Of a stretch of DNA of 64,000 nt, positions 33,356 through 44,584 are shown piece by piece. The DNA comes from Leclercia pneumoniae (GTDB lineage: Bacteria; Pseudomonadota; Gammaproteobacteria; Enterobacterales; Enterobacteriaceae). Both the position numbers and the translations under genes were made by a program. Below the pieces are notes generated by a model. The model saw only the letters and a program-made list of their open reading frames with translations. It made no database searches and had not been told where the DNA came from. Positions within the stretch are counted from its first letter, which is position 1. Each line of letters starts with the position of its first letter. The stretch spans positions 3,410,001 through 3,474,000 of the forward strand of contig NZ_CP071383.1 of NCBI RefSeq assembly GCF_017348915.1, given 5' to 3'.

Positions 33356-34609
33356 CTACCCTCTTCTGGCCAGCGTCGCGCCATCAGAAAAGTAAGCTTT
33401 AATCCCGGCCAGAATCGACTCGGCCACTTCCTGCTGGAATTTAGCGGTCTTAAGCTTACGCTCTTCTTGAACGTTACTAATAAAAGCCGTCTCGACCAGA
33501 ATCGACGGAATATCCGGTGCTTTCAGCACGGCAAAGCCGGCCTGTTCAACGCTGTTCTTATGCAGTTTGTTGATGCCGCCAAGTTTACCCAGCACCGCTT
33601 TACCAAATTTAAGGCTGTCGGTGATAGTGAGCGATTGCACCATATCAAACATCGTGTGGTCGACGTAGCGGTCGCCGCTTTTGCTCACGCCGCCAATCAA
33701 ATCCGAGGCGTTCTGCGTATCGGCGAGATAGCGTGCTGCGGTACTGGTGGCCCCTTTTGTTGAGAGCGCAAAGACGGAGGACCCGCTCGGCTGACGGCTG
33801 GTAAAGGCATCCGCATGAATCGAAACAAAGAGATCCGCACGCTGCTTCTGCGCTTTGGCCACGCGCACCTTCAGCGGGATAAAGACATCTTCGTTGCGCG
33901 TCATATAGGCGCGCATATTGCCTTCCCGATCGATCAATGCCTTCAGGCGACGGGCGATCTGCAGTACCACATCTTTTTCGCGCGTATGATATTTGCCTAC
34001 CGCGCCGGAGTCTTCTCCACCATGCCCCGGATCGAGCATGATCACTATCGGGCGATCGCGCCCGGCTTTTCCTGGCTGCGGGCCACTCTGGGCCGGAGGA
34101 ACCTGCCGGTCAAGATCGCCTTTGTTGTAATCTTCCAGCAGGGCCAGCAGCGGATCCTGAATGTCTGTGGCATTGGCCGGATAAAGATCCATCACCATAC
34201 GCTCTTTGAAACCCGCGACCGGCGCCAGCGCAAACAGCTGCGGCTTCACGTTTTGTTTCAGTTCAAACACCATGCGCACGGTATGCGGATCAAACTGCCC
34301 TACCCGCGCAGACTTGATGTAAGGATCATCGCCGCGGATCTGCGCGCTCATCCCCTTCAGGACGGAGTTAAGATTGACACCTTCAAGATCCACTGCAACG
34401 CGCTCAGGGTTGCTCAGGGCAAACTGCTTATATTTCATCACCCGGTTCGATTCTACCGTGACGCGGGTATAGGTTGAGGATGGCCAGACGCGTACAGCCA
34501 CGACCTGCGTGACAGCAGCAAGCCCAACCTGACTCACACTGAGTAACCACATGGCCCCGGCCCCTTGTAACAGACGGCGGCGGCTTAAAGCTGACTTGGA
34601 TCCCGACAT
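33356..34609 (-). CDS. amiC: N-acetylmuramoyl-L-alanine amidase AmiC
   Basis: Periplasmic septum-splitting amidase activated by NlpD. The 417-residue form from ATG 34609 starts [18 protein letters not shown], a twin-arginine signal (SRRRLLQ); a 25-codon extension upstream is rejected because it would bury this signal. An AMIN domain (septal targeting) is followed by amidase_3 with the zinc ligands in [23 protein letters not shown] and LVETAFISN. Length equals E. coli AmiC. Divergent from argA. Confidence 0.97.
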   Translation of the reverse strand: MSGSKSALSRRRLLQGAGAMWLLSVSQVGLAAVTQVVAVRVWPSSTYTRVTVESNRVMKYKQFALSNPERVAVDLEGVNLNSVLKGMSAQIRGDDPYIKSARVGQFDPHTVRMVFELKQNVKPQLFALAPVAGFKERMVMDLYPANATDIQDPLLALLEDYNKGDLDRQVPPAQSGPQPGKAGRDRPIVIMLDPGHGGEDSGAVGKYHTREKDVVLQIARRLKALIDREGNMRAYMTRNEDVFIPLKVRVAKAQKQRADLFVSIHADAFTSRQPSGSSVFALSTKGATSTAARYLADTQNASDLIGGVSKSGDRYVDHTMFDMVQSLTITDSLKFGKAVLGKLGGINKLHKNSVEQAGFAVLKAPDIPSILVETAFISNVQEERKLKTAKFQQEVAESILAGIKAYFSDGATLARRG

Positions 34610-34786
34610 GCTTCTCCCGAGCAAAGAAATCGTATTTATACACAAAACGTCCAAATTGACCGAAAACTTTAACGAATGACGCATAAACTGTCATCTATTA
34701 AAGGGTAAACAATCCTTAGTTAATGCCTTGCTTATATAGCTATTTCTTCGTATCAGCCAAAATTTAGGCTTGCGCTCGCGGCCACG

Positions 34787-34825
34787 ATCGAATAAAAATA
34801 CATTAATTACGAATAAAAATTCATT
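34787..34825. promoter_or_regulatory. Tandem ARG boxes of argA
   Basis: Two 18-bp boxes separated by 3 bp: 34787-34804 (GAAT-AAAA-ATAC core) and 34808-34825 (GAAT-AAAA-ATTC core), resembling the ArgR consensus TGAAT-N4-ATTCA. The pair ends 12 bp before the argA start codon, placing it over the promoter as expected for arginine repression. Confidence 0.85.
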
Positions 34826-34837
34826 GAGGGTTGTGCC

Positions 34838-36169
34838 GTGGTGAAGGAGCGTAGAATCGAACTGGTCCAGGGATTCCGCCATTCTGTTCCCTATATCAAC
34901 ACCCATCGTGGGAAAACCTTTGTCGTGCTGCTCGGCGGCGAAGCCATTGAACACGAAAACTTTTCCAGTATCGTCAACGACATCGGCCTGCTGCACAGTC
35001 TGGGTATTCGCCTGGTTGTGGTTTATGGCGCCCGGCCGCAGATCGACGCCAATCTGGCCTCTCATCACCACGAACCTATCTACCATAAACATACCCGCGT
35101 TACCGATGCCAAAACGCTGGAACTGGTTAAGCAGGCGGCGGGCCTGCTGCAGCTGGATATCACCGCACGTCTCTCAATGAGCCTGAACAATACCCCTCTG
35201 CAGGGGGCACATATCAACGTGGTGAGCGGCAATTTTATTATCGCCCAGCCACTCGGCGTGGATGACGGGGTGGATTACTGCCATAGCGGCCGTATACGGC
35301 GCATCGACGAAGAGGCGATCCATCGTCAGTTGGACGGCGGTGCCATCGTACTGACGGGGCCGGTCGCCGTCTCCGTCACCGGCGAAAGCTTCAACCTCAC
35401 CTCGGAAGAGATTGCCACGCAGCTGGCTATCAAGCTGAAAGCCGAGAAGATGATTGGTTTCTGCTCATCGCAGGGCGTGACCAACGAGCTGGGGGATATT
35501 GTCTCTGAGCTGTTCCCTAACGAAGCGCAGGCCCGCGTAGAGTCTCTCGAAGCCCAGGGCGATTACCACTCTGGCACCGTGCGCTTCTTGCGGGGGGCGG
35601 TAAAAGCCTGCCGCAGCGGGGTGCGTCGCAGCCATTTGATTAGCTATCAGGAAGATGGCGCGCTGTTGCAGGAGCTCTTCTCGCGCGACGGCATTGGTAC
35701 GCAGATCGTCATGGAGAGCGCCGAGCAGATACGCCGCGCCACCATCAACGACATCGGCGGAATTCTGGAGCTGATCCGCCCGCTGGAGCAGCAGGGGATT
35801 CTGGTGCGTCGTTCCCGCGAACAGCTGGAGATGGAGATCGACAAGTTCACCATTATTCAGCGCGACAACCTGACTATCGCCTGTGCAGCTCTCTATCCCT
35901 TCCCGGAAGAGAAGATCGGTGAGATGGCCTGTGTGGCCGTGCATCCGGATTACCGCAGTTCGTCACGCGGTGAAGTGTTGCTGGAGCGTGTTGCCGCCCA
36001 GGCGCGGCAAATTGGGCTGAATAAACTCTTCGTCCTCACTACCCGCAGCATTCACTGGTTCCAGGAGCGTGGCTTCACGCCGGTGGATATTGACTCTCTG
36101 CCTGAGAGCAAAAAAGAGATGTATAACTATCAGCGCCGTTCCAAAGTGCTGATGGCCGATCTCACCTGA
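34838..36169 (+). CDS. argA: N-acetylglutamate synthase
   Basis: First and feedback-inhibited step of arginine synthesis: glutamate plus acetyl-CoA. The 443 residues equal E. coli ArgA. N-terminal amino-acid-kinase-like domain ([25 protein letters not shown]) binds arginine; C-terminal GNAT domain has [20 protein letters not shown] for acetyl-CoA. Start codon GTG at 34838 gives [13 protein letters not shown], the conserved N-terminus. Converges on recD 23 bp away. Confidence 0.97.
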   Translation: MVKERRIELVQGFRHSVPYINTHRGKTFVVLLGGEAIEHENFSSIVNDIGLLHSLGIRLVVVYGARPQIDANLASHHHEPIYHKHTRVTDAKTLELVKQAAGLLQLDITARLSMSLNNTPLQGAHINVVSGNFIIAQPLGVDDGVDYCHSGRIRRIDEEAIHRQLDGGAIVLTGPVAVSVTGESFNLTSEEIATQLAIKLKAEKMIGFCSSQGVTNELGDIVSELFPNEAQARVESLEAQGDYHSGTVRFLRGAVKACRSGVRRSHLISYQEDGALLQELFSRDGIGTQIVMESAEQIRRATINDIGGILELIRPLEQQGILVRRSREQLEMEIDKFTIIQRDNLTIACAALYPFPEEKIGEMACVAVHPDYRSSSRGEVLLERVAAQARQIGLNKLFVLTTRSIHWFQERGFTPVDIDSLPESKKEMYNYQRRSKVLMADLT

Positions 36170-36170
36170 G

Positions 36171-36189
36171 CCCTCTCCCGCGGGAGGGG
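36171..36189. repeat. CCCTCTCCCG palindrome between argA and recD
   Basis: CCCTCTCCCG-CGGGAGGGG fills the 23-bp gap between two convergent stop codons. Near-perfect inverted repeat related to the one at 25724; probable shared terminator or dispersed repeat. Confidence 0.55.
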
Positions 36190-36192
36190 CAG

Positions 36193-38016
36193 TTACAGCG
36201 CTTCGAATAGGGTGTTCAGGCCGCTACGCCGCTCGGTTCGCGTGGTGACAGCCTGCTTCAGGACACTCTCATCCGCATACAAGGATAAGCGGCGACGCGC
36301 ACGGGTAATGGCGGTATAGACCAGCTCACGGGTGACGACGGGCGACATCTGTACCGGCAGGATCAGCGCCGCATGATCGAACTCCGACCCCTGGGATTTA
36401 TGCACCGTCATGGCCCACGCGGTTTCATTTTCAGGTAAACGGCTTGGCTGAACCGATTTCACGCGGCCATCCGGCATCTGGAACCAGACACGTAACCCCT
36501 GCCCGCGATCCAGGGCAATCCCGATATCCCCGTTAAATAACCCGAGCGCGCTGTCGTTGCGCGAGATCATAACCGGGCGGCCCTCATACCAACGGGAGAG
36601 GGGCTGACGGGTAATCTTGCGTTTTTGCGCCAGTACCTGCTCCAGCTTCTCGTTCAACCCTGCCACTCCGAAGGGCCCTTCTCGCAGCGCACACAGCAGC
36701 TGGAACTCGCCAAAGGCGGCAATGACCGCCTCCGGGGAGGCTTGCTGCTGAACGGCCTGCAGGAAGCGCTGATATCCGTCCAGAGCATCGTCGAGCATAC
36801 TCAGATACTCTTCACCGCTTTGTAGCGCCTTTTTCTCAATATCGCTGAAACGACCATCAAAGACGGTGCTTAAGGCCTGGCGATCGCCGCGATTGACTGC
36901 CGCCGCCAGCTGACCAATGCCGGAGTCGCTACCAAATCGATAGCTCTTTTGCAGCAGGCACAGGCTGTCGCGCAGCGCCCCTGCCACCTGGCTGGCATTA
37001 CCTTCGAGCGCGTAGCCCGTCAGGCCAGCAAGCTCCTGCGCGCGCTGGGCAGTGAATCCCGCGCTGGCCCAGGTGCAGATATCCCCCAGCACCGCGCCGG
37101 CCTCTACCGAAGCCAGCTGATCGCGATCGCCTAAGAAGATCACGCGCGCATGCGCAGGCAGCGCATCGATCAGGCGCGACATCATCGTCAGGTCAATCAT
37201 GGACGCTTCGTCTACCACCAGCACATCCAGATGCAGTGGATTACCTACGTGATAACGCAGATTCTGGCTACCCGGCTGCGCCCCCAGCAGGCGATGCAGT
37301 GTGCTGGCCTCGCTCGGGAAGAGCTTGCGCTGCGCCTCTGTCAGGGGCAGTTTTTGCACTGCGCCACCCAATGACTCCGTCAGGCGTGCCGCCGCTTTGC
37401 CCGTCGGTGCGGCCAGGCGGATACGGCATTTTGTCTTGCCGGCCATCTGTATCAGCGCGGCCAGCAGGCGCGCCACGGTGGTGGTTTTACCGGTACCCGG
37501 CCCGCCGGAAATGACCGAGATTCGGCGTGTCAATGCGACTGCCGCGGCCACTTTTTGCCAGTTCACGTCGCCCTCGACGCTAAACAGATCGTTGAGCGTC
37601 TTCTGCATCTCTGCTTCATTGTGCGTTAAAGGCTGGTTCGCTTCCGTGAAGAAACGCGCCACGGCCTGCTCGTAACGCCACATCCGGTTCAGATAGAGCC
37701 GATCGTCAACCAGGATCAGCGGAGTAGGTTTCGCGCCATCGCTCACCGCCGGAGAGTCCATTAACGCTCCCCGCCAGTCGGGATCGTCCCCCAGCAGATT
37801 AAAGCAGGCCAGCAGCGGGGCTGGCGTTTTCGCGTCGGGCTTCAGGCGCGATAATGGCAGGCAGACATGCCCTTCCCCGGCATCATAACTGAGTAAAGCG
37901 GCAGCCAGCATCAACGTCGGGTGGTCGTTATCTGCCACCATCATGGCAAATTGCACATCCAGACGACGCAACAGACGCTGCTCAACCGCCTCAAGTAAGC
38001 ACTCCTGCATCGTCAT
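36193..38016 (-). CDS. recD: Exodeoxyribonuclease V subunit alpha
   Basis: Fast 5'-to-3' helicase motor of RecBCD in double-strand-break repair and degradation of foreign DNA. The 607 residues contain Walker A in [19 protein letters not shown] (about residue 170-185), the DEAS box in [26 protein letters not shown], and the C-terminal UvrD-like [15 protein letters not shown]. Start overlaps the recB stop by four bases (ATGA). It is more divergent from E. coli than its neighbours in the region around residues 85-150 and 390-440. Confidence 0.97.
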   Translation of the reverse strand: MTMQECLLEAVEQRLLRRLDVQFAMMVADNDHPTLMLAAALLSYDAGEGHVCLPLSRLKPDAKTPAPLLACFNLLGDDPDWRGALMDSPAVSDGAKPTPLILVDDRLYLNRMWRYEQAVARFFTEANQPLTHNEAEMQKTLNDLFSVEGDVNWQKVAAAVALTRRISVISGGPGTGKTTTVARLLAALIQMAGKTKCRIRLAAPTGKAAARLTESLGGAVQKLPLTEAQRKLFPSEASTLHRLLGAQPGSQNLRYHVGNPLHLDVLVVDEASMIDLTMMSRLIDALPAHARVIFLGDRDQLASVEAGAVLGDICTWASAGFTAQRAQELAGLTGYALEGNASQVAGALRDSLCLLQKSYRFGSDSGIGQLAAAVNRGDRQALSTVFDGRFSDIEKKALQSGEEYLSMLDDALDGYQRFLQAVQQQASPEAVIAAFGEFQLLCALREGPFGVAGLNEKLEQVLAQKRKITRQPLSRWYEGRPVMISRNDSALGLFNGDIGIALDRGQGLRVWFQMPDGRVKSVQPSRLPENETAWAMTVHKSQGSEFDHAALILPVQMSPVVTRELVYTAITRARRRLSLYADESVLKQAVTTRTERRSGLNTLFEAL

Positions 38017-41000
38017 TGCGCTACCTCCTCTGTGGTGCCAGCAAACAGGCTATCCATCTGGTTAATCAGGGCTTCGTCAGGACGCGTGCAGAAAATCCCC
38101 GATCCCGGCGCGCTGCCGTCGACGCCACGTAAAAACAGATAAATCACGCCGCCAAAATGGCGCTCATAAGTGTAATCCGCAATGCGATGGCGCAAATAGC
38201 GGTGTAACGCCAGGGTATAGAGCTGGTACTGCAGATCATAGCGATGCATCTGCATCGCCCGCGCCATCGCCTCCTGGGTGTAAGCATCACGGTTCTCGCC
38301 CAGCCAGTTAGATTTGTAATCCAGCAGGTAATAACGGCCGTTATGGCGAAATACCAGGTCGATAAAGCCTTTCAGCATGCCGCGCACCTGACGAAAGTCG
38401 AGAGGTGGGCAGCCCTGCGACAGGGGATCATATCGACGAATTAGCGCGTCCAGCGCCGTAGCGGTAAGCGGGCCAGAAATAGGCAGATAAAACTCCATCT
38501 CTACCTGTTTCTCTTTCGCCGTTAACTGACTCAGAGAGATGCCTTCATCGATCAGCGGCGCCTGTAAAATACGGGTAATCCAGGCCGTCAGCACCGGTTG
38601 CCAGCGTACGTCGTACCCCCCTTTTTGCAGCACATCCGCTACCCAGGTTTCTGATACCGGCTGGGTAAAGTCGAGTGTTTCAAACAGGCTATGCAGAAAG
38701 GTCCCAGGGGACGCACCACGTGGAAACTGGTGCGGCGTCAGCTCCGGCTCCTGTGCGACTTCTCCAACGCCTGCGGCATCGACATCCAGCCGCGGCATCA
38801 GATCCTGTGCCAGCGCCTGGCCGTGCTGCTGCAAACCAGAGTAGCTGGTGACCCGCCAGTCATCCGCCAGCGCGCGGGCGATTTGTCGCGCCTGCAGCTC
38901 AGGAGATAACGATTCAGGCATTTGCCAGCGGTCGCTGTCTGCCACGCCGGCCGTGAGCAGCGAGATATGCTCATTGCAGAGAGTCTCCAGACACTGGCGC
39001 AGCCCGACGGCGTCTTTCGCTTCGCCTTTTTGCACCAGTCGCCCCAGCGCGCTGAGATGGAAATCGCTCTCGCCGGATTTATCGCCACGACGGCGTGATA
39101 GAGGAGCCACTCCCAGGCTGCAGTGCCATACGGAACGGGTGAGCGCCACGTACAGCAGGCGTAGATCTTCTGCCAGTCGCTCCGCCTCGGCAAGCTCAAT
39201 ACTGGCATCGGCCTTGCTGAGATCCAGCACCGCTTCGAAGGTTTTGCGATCGTGGTAGAAGGCCTGATCCTGCACCCGATAGTTAGCAATAAAGGGCAGC
39301 CAGACCAGCGGGTACTCCAGGCCTTTGGATTTGTGAATAGTCACGATCTGGACGAGGTGTTTGTCGCTTTCCAGCCGCATCTGCTGGCTGGAAGCATTGC
39401 TGTTTGGCTCGGCAATATGCTGCGCCAGCCAGCGTACCAGCGCGTGCTCGCTTTCCAGCTGCGAACCCGCTTCCTGTAACAGCTCGCTAATATGCAGGAT
39501 ATCCGTCAAACGCCGCTCGCCGCCGGGAGTGGCCAACATATTCTCGGCAATCTGTCGCTGCGTCATGACATCGCGCAGCATTGCCATTACGCCCCGCTTT
39601 TGCCAACGGTCGCGATAGCGGGTGAACTCTTCTACCGCTGCATCCCAGTGGGTTTCGTTATTATTCAGCGTGTCGATATCCTGCGCGTTCAGCCCCAGCA
39701 TGGAGCTGGCGAGCGCACTGCGCAGCACGTTTTCGCGCTCCGGCGCCAGCACCGCCTGCAGCAGCCAGAGCATCTCCTGCGCCTCCAGCGTTTCGAACAC
39801 GCTGTCGCGGTTGGAGAGATAGACCGAAGGGATACTGAGCAAGGTTAGCGCGTCGCGCACCAGCGCAGCCTCCTGGCGACTGCGCACCAGCACCGTGATA
39901 TCCGATGCCTGCACCGGTCGGGAATCTTTGCCTGTATGCAGCACGGCTTCATTGCGCAGCCCGGCGCTCAGCCAGTCGCGGATTTGCGCCGCGCAGTGCT
40001 GGGCCATAAAGGCCTGGTAGTCTCCTACGCCACAGCCCTCCCCTTCCATCAGCCAGAAACGCATCGCCGGCTGCGCTTCACCCTGGTATTCGAAGCGTAA
40101 CCCGGCATTTCTTTCAGCCCATTTGACCGGTTTGAAGGGAATGTCGCGGAACATGAAGGCATCGTCCATCTGCGAGAAGAGCCTGTTTACGCTCTCGACC
40201 ATGCCAGGCGCGGAACGCCAGTTAGTATCCAGCGTATAGTGCGCCGCCACTTCGCCACGTGCTTTCATGTAGGTGAAGATGTCGGCGCCGCGAAAAGCGT
40301 AGATCGCCTGCTTAGGGTCACCGATCAGCAGCAGCGCCGTCTCCTCTTGCTGGCGCCAGATGCGGCGGAAGATACGGTACTGTTGCGGGTCGGTATCCTG
40401 GAATTCATCGATCATCGCCACCGGGAATCGTTTACGAATCGCGGCCGCCAGCGCTTCGCCGTTTTCACTGTTAAGCGCAGCATCAAGTCGACTCAACATG
40501 TCGTCAAAGCCGAGCTCGCCCCGACGGCGTTTTTCGCGCGCTACGGCTTCGCGGATCTCCACCAGCGCACGGGTAATCATTAAATCGTTCAGGGTAAGGG
40601 ACTCAGCCAGTATCGCATCAATGGCGGCGAACAGCGGATGTTCCGGTACCTGGCCGCCCGCTTTGGTGCGTTCGGTCAGGGATGTCTGAGAGAATTTTTC
40701 CAGCGCGTCAGGCAACTGATAGCTACAGGTCTCTTCTTCTGCCCAGGCGTTAATTCTCTCAATGTATTTTGCCTGATTACCCCGGTTAAGCTTGCGCCTG
40801 TCGATGCCCGAATTTTCGATGATGGCATCAATCTCACCGACCCCACTGCGCCACTGCTCTTTCATCGCATCGATCGTCGCGATGATCTTTTCATGGCGAG
40901 AGGCCAGGGTTTCATCCGCTGGCGGCGGGGATTTAATCACCGGGGCTTCCCCCTGCAGATAACGATCGATGGAACGCAGGAGCGCTTCCGGCCCTTTCCA

Positions 41001-41558
41001 CAGGTCGTGAACAGCCTGGGCGATATCGCGTGGCAAGGGGTAACAATGGCGACGCCAGAAATCAGCGCAGGCCTGGTAGCGCAGCTCAGATTCATCTTCG
41101 ATCAGCTGTTGTTCAAAGAGCATGCCCGATTCAAAGGCATTGAGGCTGAGCATCCGCTGACAAAAACCGTGGATAGTAAAGACCGCCGCTTCGTCCATCT
41201 GCCGCTCTGCCAGCAGCAACCATTGCGCCGCCTGTTCGGTATCGCCAATCTCTTCGAGCAGGCTGGCATAGAGCGGGTTATCGGTGGCGTTTCGCAGGCA
41301 GGCGATGCGTAGTTCGTGGATGTTGGCGCGGATACGGCCACGCAACTCTTCCGTTGCGGCCTCGGTGAAAGTCACCACCAACAACTCTTCCACGCTCAGG
41401 GGGCGGCTAAAAGCAGAACTGCCGCCCAGGCCAAGCAGTAGTCGCAGGTACAGGGCGGCAATGGTGAAGGTCTTTCCGGTTCCCGCTGAGGCTTCAATCA
41501 ACCTTTCGCCCTGGAGTGCTAAACGAAGGGGATTAAGAGACTCAGCGGTATCGGTCAT
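38013..41558 (-). CDS. recB: Exodeoxyribonuclease V subunit beta
   Basis: 3'-to-5' helicase and nuclease subunit of RecBCD, also the RecA loader. From ATG 41558 the product is 1181 residues (E. coli 1180); five extra in-frame codons upstream are rejected because the ATG overlaps the ptrA stop by four bases and gives [18 protein letters not shown]. Walker A is [16 protein letters not shown], other helicase motifs are [29 protein letters not shown] and [14 protein letters not shown], and the nuclease site is GFIDLVFRH with [12 protein letters not shown]. Confidence 0.97.
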   Translation of the reverse strand: MTDTAESLNPLRLALQGERLIEASAGTGKTFTIAALYLRLLLGLGGSSAFSRPLSVEELLVVTFTEAATEELRGRIRANIHELRIACLRNATDNPLYASLLEEIGDTEQAAQWLLLAERQMDEAAVFTIHGFCQRMLSLNAFESGMLFEQQLIEDESELRYQACADFWRRHCYPLPRDIAQAVHDLWKGPEALLRSIDRYLQGEAPVIKSPPPADETLASRHEKIIATIDAMKEQWRSGVGEIDAIIENSGIDRRKLNRGNQAKYIERINAWAEEETCSYQLPDALEKFSQTSLTERTKAGGQVPEHPLFAAIDAILAESLTLNDLMITRALVEIREAVAREKRRRGELGFDDMLSRLDAALNSENGEALAAAIRKRFPVAMIDEFQDTDPQQYRIFRRIWRQQEETALLLIGDPKQAIYAFRGADIFTYMKARGEVAAHYTLDTNWRSAPGMVESVNRLFSQMDDAFMFRDIPFKPVKWAERNAGLRFEYQGEAQPAMRFWLMEGEGCGVGDYQAFMAQHCAAQIRDWLSAGLRNEAVLHTGKDSRPVQASDITVLVRSRQEAALVRDALTLLSIPSVYLSNRDSVFETLEAQEMLWLLQAVLAPERENVLRSALASSMLGLNAQDIDTLNNNETHWDAAVEEFTRYRDRWQKRGVMAMLRDVMTQRQIAENMLATPGGERRLTDILHISELLQEAGSQLESEHALVRWLAQHIAEPNSNASSQQMRLESDKHLVQIVTIHKSKGLEYPLVWLPFIANYRVQDQAFYHDRKTFEAVLDLSKADASIELAEAERLAEDLRLLYVALTRSVWHCSLGVAPLSRRRGDKSGESDFHLSALGRLVQKGEAKDAVGLRQCLETLCNEHISLLTAGVADSDRWQMPESLSPELQARQIARALADDWRVTSYSGLQQHGQALAQDLMPRLDVDAAGVGEVAQEPELTPHQFPRGASPGTFLHSLFETLDFTQPVSETWVADVLQKGGYDVRWQPVLTAWITRILQAPLIDEGISLSQLTAKEKQVEMEFYLPISGPLTATALDALIRRYDPLSQGCPPLDFRQVRGMLKGFIDLVFRHNGRYYLLDYKSNWLGENRDAYTQEAMARAMQMHRYDLQYQLYTLALHRYLRHRIADYTYERHFGGVIYLFLRGVDGSAPGSGIFCTRPDEALINQMDSLFAGTTEEVAQ

Positions 41559-44437
41559 TCTTTCTTGCTCCATGGTAGTGATTGCTGCAGCTCACTTACG
41601 CTTTTCCAGACTTTCCAGCCGTCCGGGTGGAGGTATTCGACCTTCCCGTTCTGGCTACCTGACACCTGGGAGAGGATGGCCATCCCTTTAGGATCAACCA
41701 CCGCCTGGTGGAAGAAGTCGGCCACTTTTTGCGGCGTGAGCTGCTTAATTTCGGCCACTACTTTATCACGCGAATCGAAGCGCATATTACCCCGATCGAA
41801 ATCTTTGCTGATTTTTGAGGCCTCTTCGCCCAGGGTTTGTGGCGCCTGGTTGATCTGCGCAATCACTGCTTGCTGGATTTGGGCAAACTCTTCCGGCTTC
41901 ATGGCGCGAAGCTTCGCCTCTGCCTGCGGGAAGAATGCCTGATAGCGTTGCCACAGATAGGCAGGCTGCTTATCGCTACTTTGCAGCAGGAAGCCGAGCC
42001 CCCACTGGCGCCCGACGTTCATCGAGAAGGCAAAGACCGCATAACCCAGCTGTTCTTCAGTACGCAGCTGGTTATAGAACCATGGCTGAATGATCTGTCC
42101 CAGCACCGCGCTGTTTGCCGAACTGGCAAACTCGTCGTATCCGGTAGGGACAAAAACGGCCGCCAGCGCAGAGTCAGAGGTGTTGCTCTCTTTATCGAAA
42201 ATCACGTTCTGCTGTTTTTCGACCAGCACATCCTGATTACGACACCATTCGTTACCATGAGCATCCAGCTGGTCACGGACATTTTTCGCCAGCGTTTTCG
42301 TCTGCTCTTCCGTCATATTTCCGACCACCAGGAACTCCGGACGGGCATTCGCTTTCAGCGCATCGCGATAGGCCATCACCTCTTTCAGACTGATAGAGGG
42401 CAGCAATGCACGGCGCTCTTCACGCTGGAAGTACGGAATCTGAGACAACATTTGCACCGGCATGATCGCCTGATCAAAGGCTTTGCCTTTTTCCGCCGAA
42501 TCCATCATCTGGGCATACCATGACTTCGCCTGCTCCAGCTGATCCTCGGTTGGCGTATAGCTGAAATATCCCGCCAGTAGGGCCTGGAAAAGCTGCGGCA
42601 GCCGTTGGGTATAACCGTTGGCATTGAGCATCAGGCCATTGTTGGCATTGGTCGAGAAGCTGATCCCGCCGACGGCGGCCTGGTTGCTGAGCTCGTCCAG
42701 CGCGATCCCCGCCAGATAATCATTCAGGGCAAACATCACCTGGTTGCGGGCACTGTTCATGGCCGCAGGATTACGCAGTATCACGCTAACGTCGGCCTTC
42801 GGCTCGTTAGCAAAGTACTGGCTTGGGGTATAGACCACCCGCAGGGTTGGCTCATCGACAATCAGTTTGGGTTGTGGATAAGCCCCCTGCGGCTTGATCA
42901 GGGTGAAGTCATCAGGAATGTAAGGGTTCAGCTCCGGCAACTTGAGCGCGATGGCCGCCGATTTTTGCTGCCAGTCGGTAAAGGTTTTATCGCTAATTTT
43001 ATCGACCTGATAAGGCGCATTGACGAAATAGGCTGTCTTGTTGTGCGGTTCATCCGGGCTGATATACCAGATGCGGGCATTCTGCGGCGTCATCATCTCC
43101 AGACGGGCTTTCACCGCGGCAGCATCGTATTGATCGGCAATATTGACCGCGTCAAGCGTGTGCTCAACCGGCACGCGGATCATGGTATCGGCCAGCCACT
43201 CGACGTAATCCATATCGCGGGTGATAGAGGGGTAACGGAAGTCGAGATCCAGCACGTGAGCCAGTTCGTCAAAGTAGCGCTTATCGACCCCTTTCTCGCG
43301 CAGCAGATTGAGGTAGCTGAAAATCGCCGCCACCACCTCGTCGCGATGGGCAAGGCCTTTATCGGTTAAGGTTGCGGAGATGGCGAGCACGCCACTGTTG
43401 CCGTTTACTACCGGATCGGAATCAGCGCGGATACCTTCTGCCAGCCCCTGCTTTTGCAGCCAGTCCGACAGCGTGTCGGCGCTGCGGTTGCCGATGAGGT
43501 AGTTCACCAGTTCGTCGGTTTTACTGCGGAACTGGGCGGTGTTGTCGTCAATACGAAACTCGACGCGCAAGACTTTACGCGGCATCGCCGGTACGTAATG
43601 AATGATCACCCCTTTTTGTGCATCGGTCACGACCGGGACGTCAATTTGCGGTTTAGTAATGTTTTTATTCGGCACGCGGCCGTAAGTCTCAGCAGCGATT
43701 TTTGCCAGTGCTGGCAAGGGCTTATTACTGTACACCACCGCTTTCATCAGGTTGGCGGAGTAGTATTTATCGCGAAACGCATGCAGGGCATCCAGCACCG
43801 GGCTGCCGGGTTTGTCGCTCAGGGTTTCGAGGTTCCCACCAGAAAAACGGGAAGCCGGGTGCGCCGGGTTGATGGTCTCGGCGCTTACCTGGGCCATACG
43901 CATCCCGTCACGGGTACGGGCCAGCGTCAGCTCTGCGTTTACGGCGTTGCGTTCGCGATCGGCATACTTTTTATCCAGTAACGGCGAGGCTATCGCATCC
44001 GCAAGACGATCTACCGCCCCTTCCAGGGCGTCATTTTCCACTTCAAGGTAGAAGGCGGTGCGATACGGCGCGGTACTGGCGTTGTGGCTGCCACCGTGCA
44101 TTTTTAAAAATTCGGCGAGACTGTCGGGCTGCGGGTACTTTTTCGAGCCCATCAGGATCATATGTTCAAGATAGTGTGCAAGCCCGGGATGCGCATCGGG
44201 ATCTTCCAGCGAGCCAACCGGCACCACCAGCGCCGACAGCGACTTTACCGCCTGAGGATCGGAAACCAAAAGCACAACCATCCCGTTATCAAGCCGAATA
44301 GCCTGATACTGACGGGTGTCTTTGTCGCTTTTGCGGATCGTTTCCTGAAGGGGTTGCCAACCGGTGTTCGCCTGACTGAAGGGTGCCCAGAGGGCGACAA
44401 ACAAAACAAACGCTTTCAACATGGTGCTGCCTGGCAT
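41555..44437 (-). CDS. ptrA: Protease III (pitrilysin)
   Basis: Periplasmic zinc endopeptidase of the M16A family, cutting small peptides such as insulin B chain. The 960 residues begin with a cleavable signal peptide (cleavage near residue 23, SQA-N). The inverted zinc motif HxxEH is H88-Y-L-E91-H92, with the third ligand downstream in RNAVNAELTLAR. It lies between recC (148 bp upstream) and recB (four-base overlap), splitting the recBCD genes as in E. coli, although no functional tie to recombination is known. Confidence 0.97.
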   Translation of the reverse strand: MPGSTMLKAFVLFVALWAPFSQANTGWQPLQETIRKSDKDTRQYQAIRLDNGMVVLLVSDPQAVKSLSALVVPVGSLEDPDAHPGLAHYLEHMILMGSKKYPQPDSLAEFLKMHGGSHNASTAPYRTAFYLEVENDALEGAVDRLADAIASPLLDKKYADRERNAVNAELTLARTRDGMRMAQVSAETINPAHPASRFSGGNLETLSDKPGSPVLDALHAFRDKYYSANLMKAVVYSNKPLPALAKIAAETYGRVPNKNITKPQIDVPVVTDAQKGVIIHYVPAMPRKVLRVEFRIDDNTAQFRSKTDELVNYLIGNRSADTLSDWLQKQGLAEGIRADSDPVVNGNSGVLAISATLTDKGLAHRDEVVAAIFSYLNLLREKGVDKRYFDELAHVLDLDFRYPSITRDMDYVEWLADTMIRVPVEHTLDAVNIADQYDAAAVKARLEMMTPQNARIWYISPDEPHNKTAYFVNAPYQVDKISDKTFTDWQQKSAAIALKLPELNPYIPDDFTLIKPQGAYPQPKLIVDEPTLRVVYTPSQYFANEPKADVSVILRNPAAMNSARNQVMFALNDYLAGIALDELSNQAAVGGISFSTNANNGLMLNANGYTQRLPQLFQALLAGYFSYTPTEDQLEQAKSWYAQMMDSAEKGKAFDQAIMPVQMLSQIPYFQREERRALLPSISLKEVMAYRDALKANARPEFLVVGNMTEEQTKTLAKNVRDQLDAHGNEWCRNQDVLVEKQQNVIFDKESNTSDSALAAVFVPTGYDEFASSANSAVLGQIIQPWFYNQLRTEEQLGYAVFAFSMNVGRQWGLGFLLQSSDKQPAYLWQRYQAFFPQAEAKLRAMKPEEFAQIQQAVIAQINQAPQTLGEEASKISKDFDRGNMRFDSRDKVVAEIKQLTPQKVADFFHQAVVDPKGMAILSQVSGSQNGKVEYLHPDGWKVWKSVSELQQSLPWSKKE

Positions 44438-44584
44438 TCACTACCTCATCATCACGGACGACATCATTAACGTGTTTCGTGCCGAACGCGCCGGCATCTC
44501 TTTATCGTGGTACATCAGTCCGTGACGCGATGGGCATCATAATTCAATGCTTATGACCGCGCAATTTTTATACAGCCGCCAGGA